Shown here piece after piece: positions 61,577 to 64,000 of a stretch of 64,000 bases of DNA. Each line of letters opens with the position of its first letter. The first letter of the stretch is position 1. The notes beneath the pieces are model-generated. The model did not search any database, was not told the DNA's origin, and saw only the letters and a list, made by a program, of their open reading frames with translations. A program made the translations under genes and the position numbers. The stretch spans positions 10,085,501 to 10,149,500 of the forward strand of contig NC_092668.1 in assembly GCF_032118995.1 (NCBI RefSeq). The letters are read 5' to 3'. The DNA is from Asterias amurensis (Eukaryota; Echinodermata; Asteroidea; Forcipulatida; Asteriidae).

Positions 61577-62277
61577 GTAAGAAGAACTTCAACCCACGCT
61601 CGACACCTTACCACCCCCCTAAAAAAAGAGCAACAACCAAACGACACCCCATCCCCAAGCGCACACAAAATACAAACCTCACTTTTATTTAATAAAAGCT
61701 TCTCCGAGTTATTTTCTTCAATGTTTACTATGTGTAGCCCCGTACAAAGAGTGGCTTTAAGCCTTAATGTAGGCGAACTTGCTTAAACAATTAATATTAG
61801 TGTTCTCGCTTGTTTGTAGAGAACAATATTTTTTGACAAACCGACTGCAAAAGTCGACGCCCGTAAAGCTGAAAATAGTTTTTGTACACCGATTGGTGGC
61901 GCTCTTTGACAAGCACGTGCGCGCGCTGCTGAAACAAATATTATCGTCTTGAGAGTGTCACTGATGCTCTGTAAACAGATCAACTGTGCCCTCGATCCTC
62001 TCACACACTGCGGCGCCGTATCGTCCCGTCCGTAAACTACAGCAGGTAAAAACCACTTCTTACAATCTAAAATCGGTTGTTTTCTTAATGAAAATTCTAT
62101 CATTTGTATCAACAAAGCAAGGTAAGGAAGTAAGTATAGATGAACATGTCTTTCTTCTCGGCCTGGGCCGATGAAGGAAATTGTGTTTACTGTTTGTTGT
62201 TGGGATGAGTATGGTCGTGGAGATAGACGCACGTACTTTTTTAGAATACATTCGTATTTGAATTTTTTAAAGCACTG

Positions 62278-62403
62278 GGAAAAGTTTCTGTACGGCGCCA
62301 CCACTTTTTCATTCGATATGAAATAATATAGTTAGTATCTAATTTACTTCAATGAGATATCCCTTTTTGTAAAAAAGTGGTGGCGCCATACGGAAAGTTA
62401 TCC
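62278..62403 (+). mobile_element. Family-C MITE
   Basis: Ends GGAAAAGTTTCTGTACGGCG and CGCCATACGGAAAGTTATCC. No clear target duplication. Lies between the candidate signal-peptide exon and the retrotransposon. Confidence 0.82.
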
Positions 62404-62534
62404 ATCCACACCACCAATCCATGATATGAGTTAGAGTTAGTTGCGATAACGTTTTATTTTAATGTAAGGTATCAGTTAGTAGAGTTAGCCCACCTTGTTA
62501 AGTTGTTGAGCTGTTATATAAAGTGTTAACTTAA

Positions 62535-62605
62535 GTTAATGGCTCTGCTTTTATCATCGGTCTCGGGACAGTGATGAGACTGATGTTAAAAGCGGAGCCA
62601 TTAAC
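62535..62605. other. Short near-perfect stem-loop
   Basis: 30-nt arms at 62535-62564 and 62576-62605 pair with two wobbles and one mismatch around an 11-nt loop (GGGACAGTGAT). Outside, GTTGAGCTGTTA on the left and TAACAGCTCAAC on the right also pair, separated on the left by about 20 extra bases. Could be a tiny foldback element or a pre-miRNA-like hairpin. Confidence 0.7.
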
Positions 62606-62649
62606 AGCTCAACACAGTACACTTATGACTTACACTTACTTTTATAGTA

Positions 62650-64000
62650 TACAAAGGTTTGATGGGATTTTAATATTGTAGGCTTATTTTTATGCCTTTT
62701 AACATCCCATATGCATTTTCATTCAGGTATTTGTCGAAGCTGTTTTTGAACTGATTGGTTGTCATGGCTTTGACCACTTTGGCTGGGAGTTTATTATCTA
62801 CAACTCATTGTGTGAAGAAGTGTTTTCTGAGATTGAGCCCTTTGTTTAGCCTTTTTTTTGAAGAGCTTCATGTCATGGCCTCTTGCGTTGCTAGTTTGAG
62901 AGAGTGTTAATAGACTGCTGGCATCTATATCCACGAGCCCCGTAAGAATCTTGAAGGTTCCTATGAGGTCCCCTCGCAATCTTCTTACTTCCAGGGGACA
63001 GAGGTCAAGTTCCCTCAGTCTTTCCTCGTATGTCTTCTCTCTCAGACTAGGAACTAGCTTGGTGGCTCTTCTCTGCACTTTCTCCAGACACTTTATATCT
63101 TTCTTTAGGTATGGGCACCATGCTTGAACGCAATACTCAAGGTGTGGTCTAATGTAGGCTTTGTACAGGATAGCAAAACTTTCCCTATCAATGTACTTGA
63201 AGGTCCTTCTGAAGATCCTAAGGCTCTGCATTGCTATACTGGCAGCTTTTGTACACTGTAGGGTGGGTTTACAGTCTCATGTAAGGTACACACCAAGATC
63301 CTTCTCTTCACTTTGCTTGGATTTCAACCCCGTTTAAGATGTAGCTTCTGAGTGGGTTATCCTTGCCCATGTGCATACACTTACACTTTGACGCATTGAA
63401 CCTCAGCAACCAGGTATCGGACCACTTCTCCAGGGTATGCAGATCTTGCTGTAGCATGTTTCCTCTATTACTTTCCTTCAAGACTTTATTGTAGAGTTTT
63501 GTGTCATCAGCAAATAATTAGGATGTCGATGTAACAATATCCGGCTGGTCGTTGGTATAGAGAACGAATAGTATTGGACCTAGCACAGACCCTTGTGGTA
63601 CGCCACTCAATACGTCTGCCCAGTTGGATAGCTTGCCTCTTACTCCTACTTGTAAGTTGTTGCTTCCTGTTACTCAGGAATTCCTGGATCCATTTGATTA
63701 TCCTTCCTTCAAGGCCATAGGCTTTCAGTTTGGAAATGAGGCGCTTGTGGGGCACAGTGTCAAAAGCCTAGGAGTAGTCCAAATAGATGACATCCACTCC
63801 AGACCCATTGTCCAGGTTCATTGTAATATCCTCCAGGGTGACTAGAAGGTTGGACAATGACATGCAGGATCTTCTTGGGATAAAGCCATGTTGTTCTGTT
63901 GATAGTAGGTCCTTGTCTGTGACGTGACTAGGAACATTGTCTCTGATAAGTGATTCCTCGCCTTGCAGGGCACGCTGGTTAGACTAATGGGTCTGTGATT
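62650..64000 (-). pseudogene. Non-LTR retrotransposon reverse transcriptase, broken and cut by window edge
   Basis: Read from the right edge leftwards, reverse-transcriptase blocks appear in order: HRPISL at the window edge, a GFIPRRSC block near 63880, VPHKRLISKLKAYGLEG with WIQEFLSNRKQQ (63755 leftwards), PQGSVLGP near 63580, the catalytic FADD box at 63503-63514, then IRPHLEYCVQAWCPYLKKDI and CLEKVQRRATKLVP (within 63231-62794), and a C-terminal FDKYLN block near 62730. The frame changes several times (for example between the RKQQ block and PQGS, and just before FADD) and stops interrupt it, so it is inactive. Endonuclease and ORF1 would lie right of the window. Jockey/CR1-like superclade by motif order; the clade is not resolved. 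Confidence 0.88.

Overview
This window is an intron-rich, AT-rich animal nuclear genome, with GT-AG introns in consistent phase and dense miniature inverted-repeat elements. Gene content (an SLC9B tandem pair and a ZFAND4 orthologue) and the repeat families suggest a marine invertebrate deuterostome, most likely an echinoderm such as a sea star. That placement is inference, not proven by the sequence.

Layout. On the minus strand, 1-17.3 kb holds two tandem SLC9B-type (NHA2-like) sodium/proton antiporter genes. The downstream copy (3388 to below 510) runs off the left edge after two coding exons. The upstream copy (17232 to 9086) is complete: nine coding exons, 653 codons. Their second coding exons are both exactly 271 nt with the same intron phases, so they are a duplicated pair whose N-terminal cytoplasmic tails have diverged. 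On the plus strand, 20.0-31.6 kb holds a complete ZFAND4 orthologue: nine coding exons, 547 codons, with an N-terminal ubiquitin-like domain and a C-terminal AN1 zinc finger. It is divergent from the antiporter pair and its likely promoter is near 19.4 kb. From 31.6 to 45.2 kb I see only repeats and AT-rich DNA. From 45.25 to 49.1 kb on the plus strand is a mucin-like single-pass membrane protein (four coding exons, 432 codons) with a 12-bp coding minisatellite (Thr-Ala-Gly-Pro unit) and a short tail with NPxY and YxxPhi sorting motifs. From 49.1 to 61.5 kb is non-coding, repeat-rich DNA. At 61.5 kb there is a possible signal-peptide first exon of a gene whose remainder is not recognisable. 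The right end (62.65-64.0 kb, minus strand) is a broken non-LTR retrotransposon reverse transcriptase.

Mobile DNA is the other main content. There are two near-identical hAT-like elements with perfect 8-bp target duplications, a further 389-bp hAT-like element with an 8-bp duplication inside a mucin-gene intron, two TTAA-ended families, a ~130-bp family with an 8-9-bp duplication, a family carrying GCAGCAGAC-type inverted ends, tRNA-like SINE pieces, and several private foldbacks. No bacterial-type system, CRISPR array, rRNA or convincing intact tRNA gene is present. I found no convincing new multi-gene system. The most distinctive protein-level feature is a strictly 9-residue-periodic array of YxxP motifs in the N-terminal tail of the complete antiporter.
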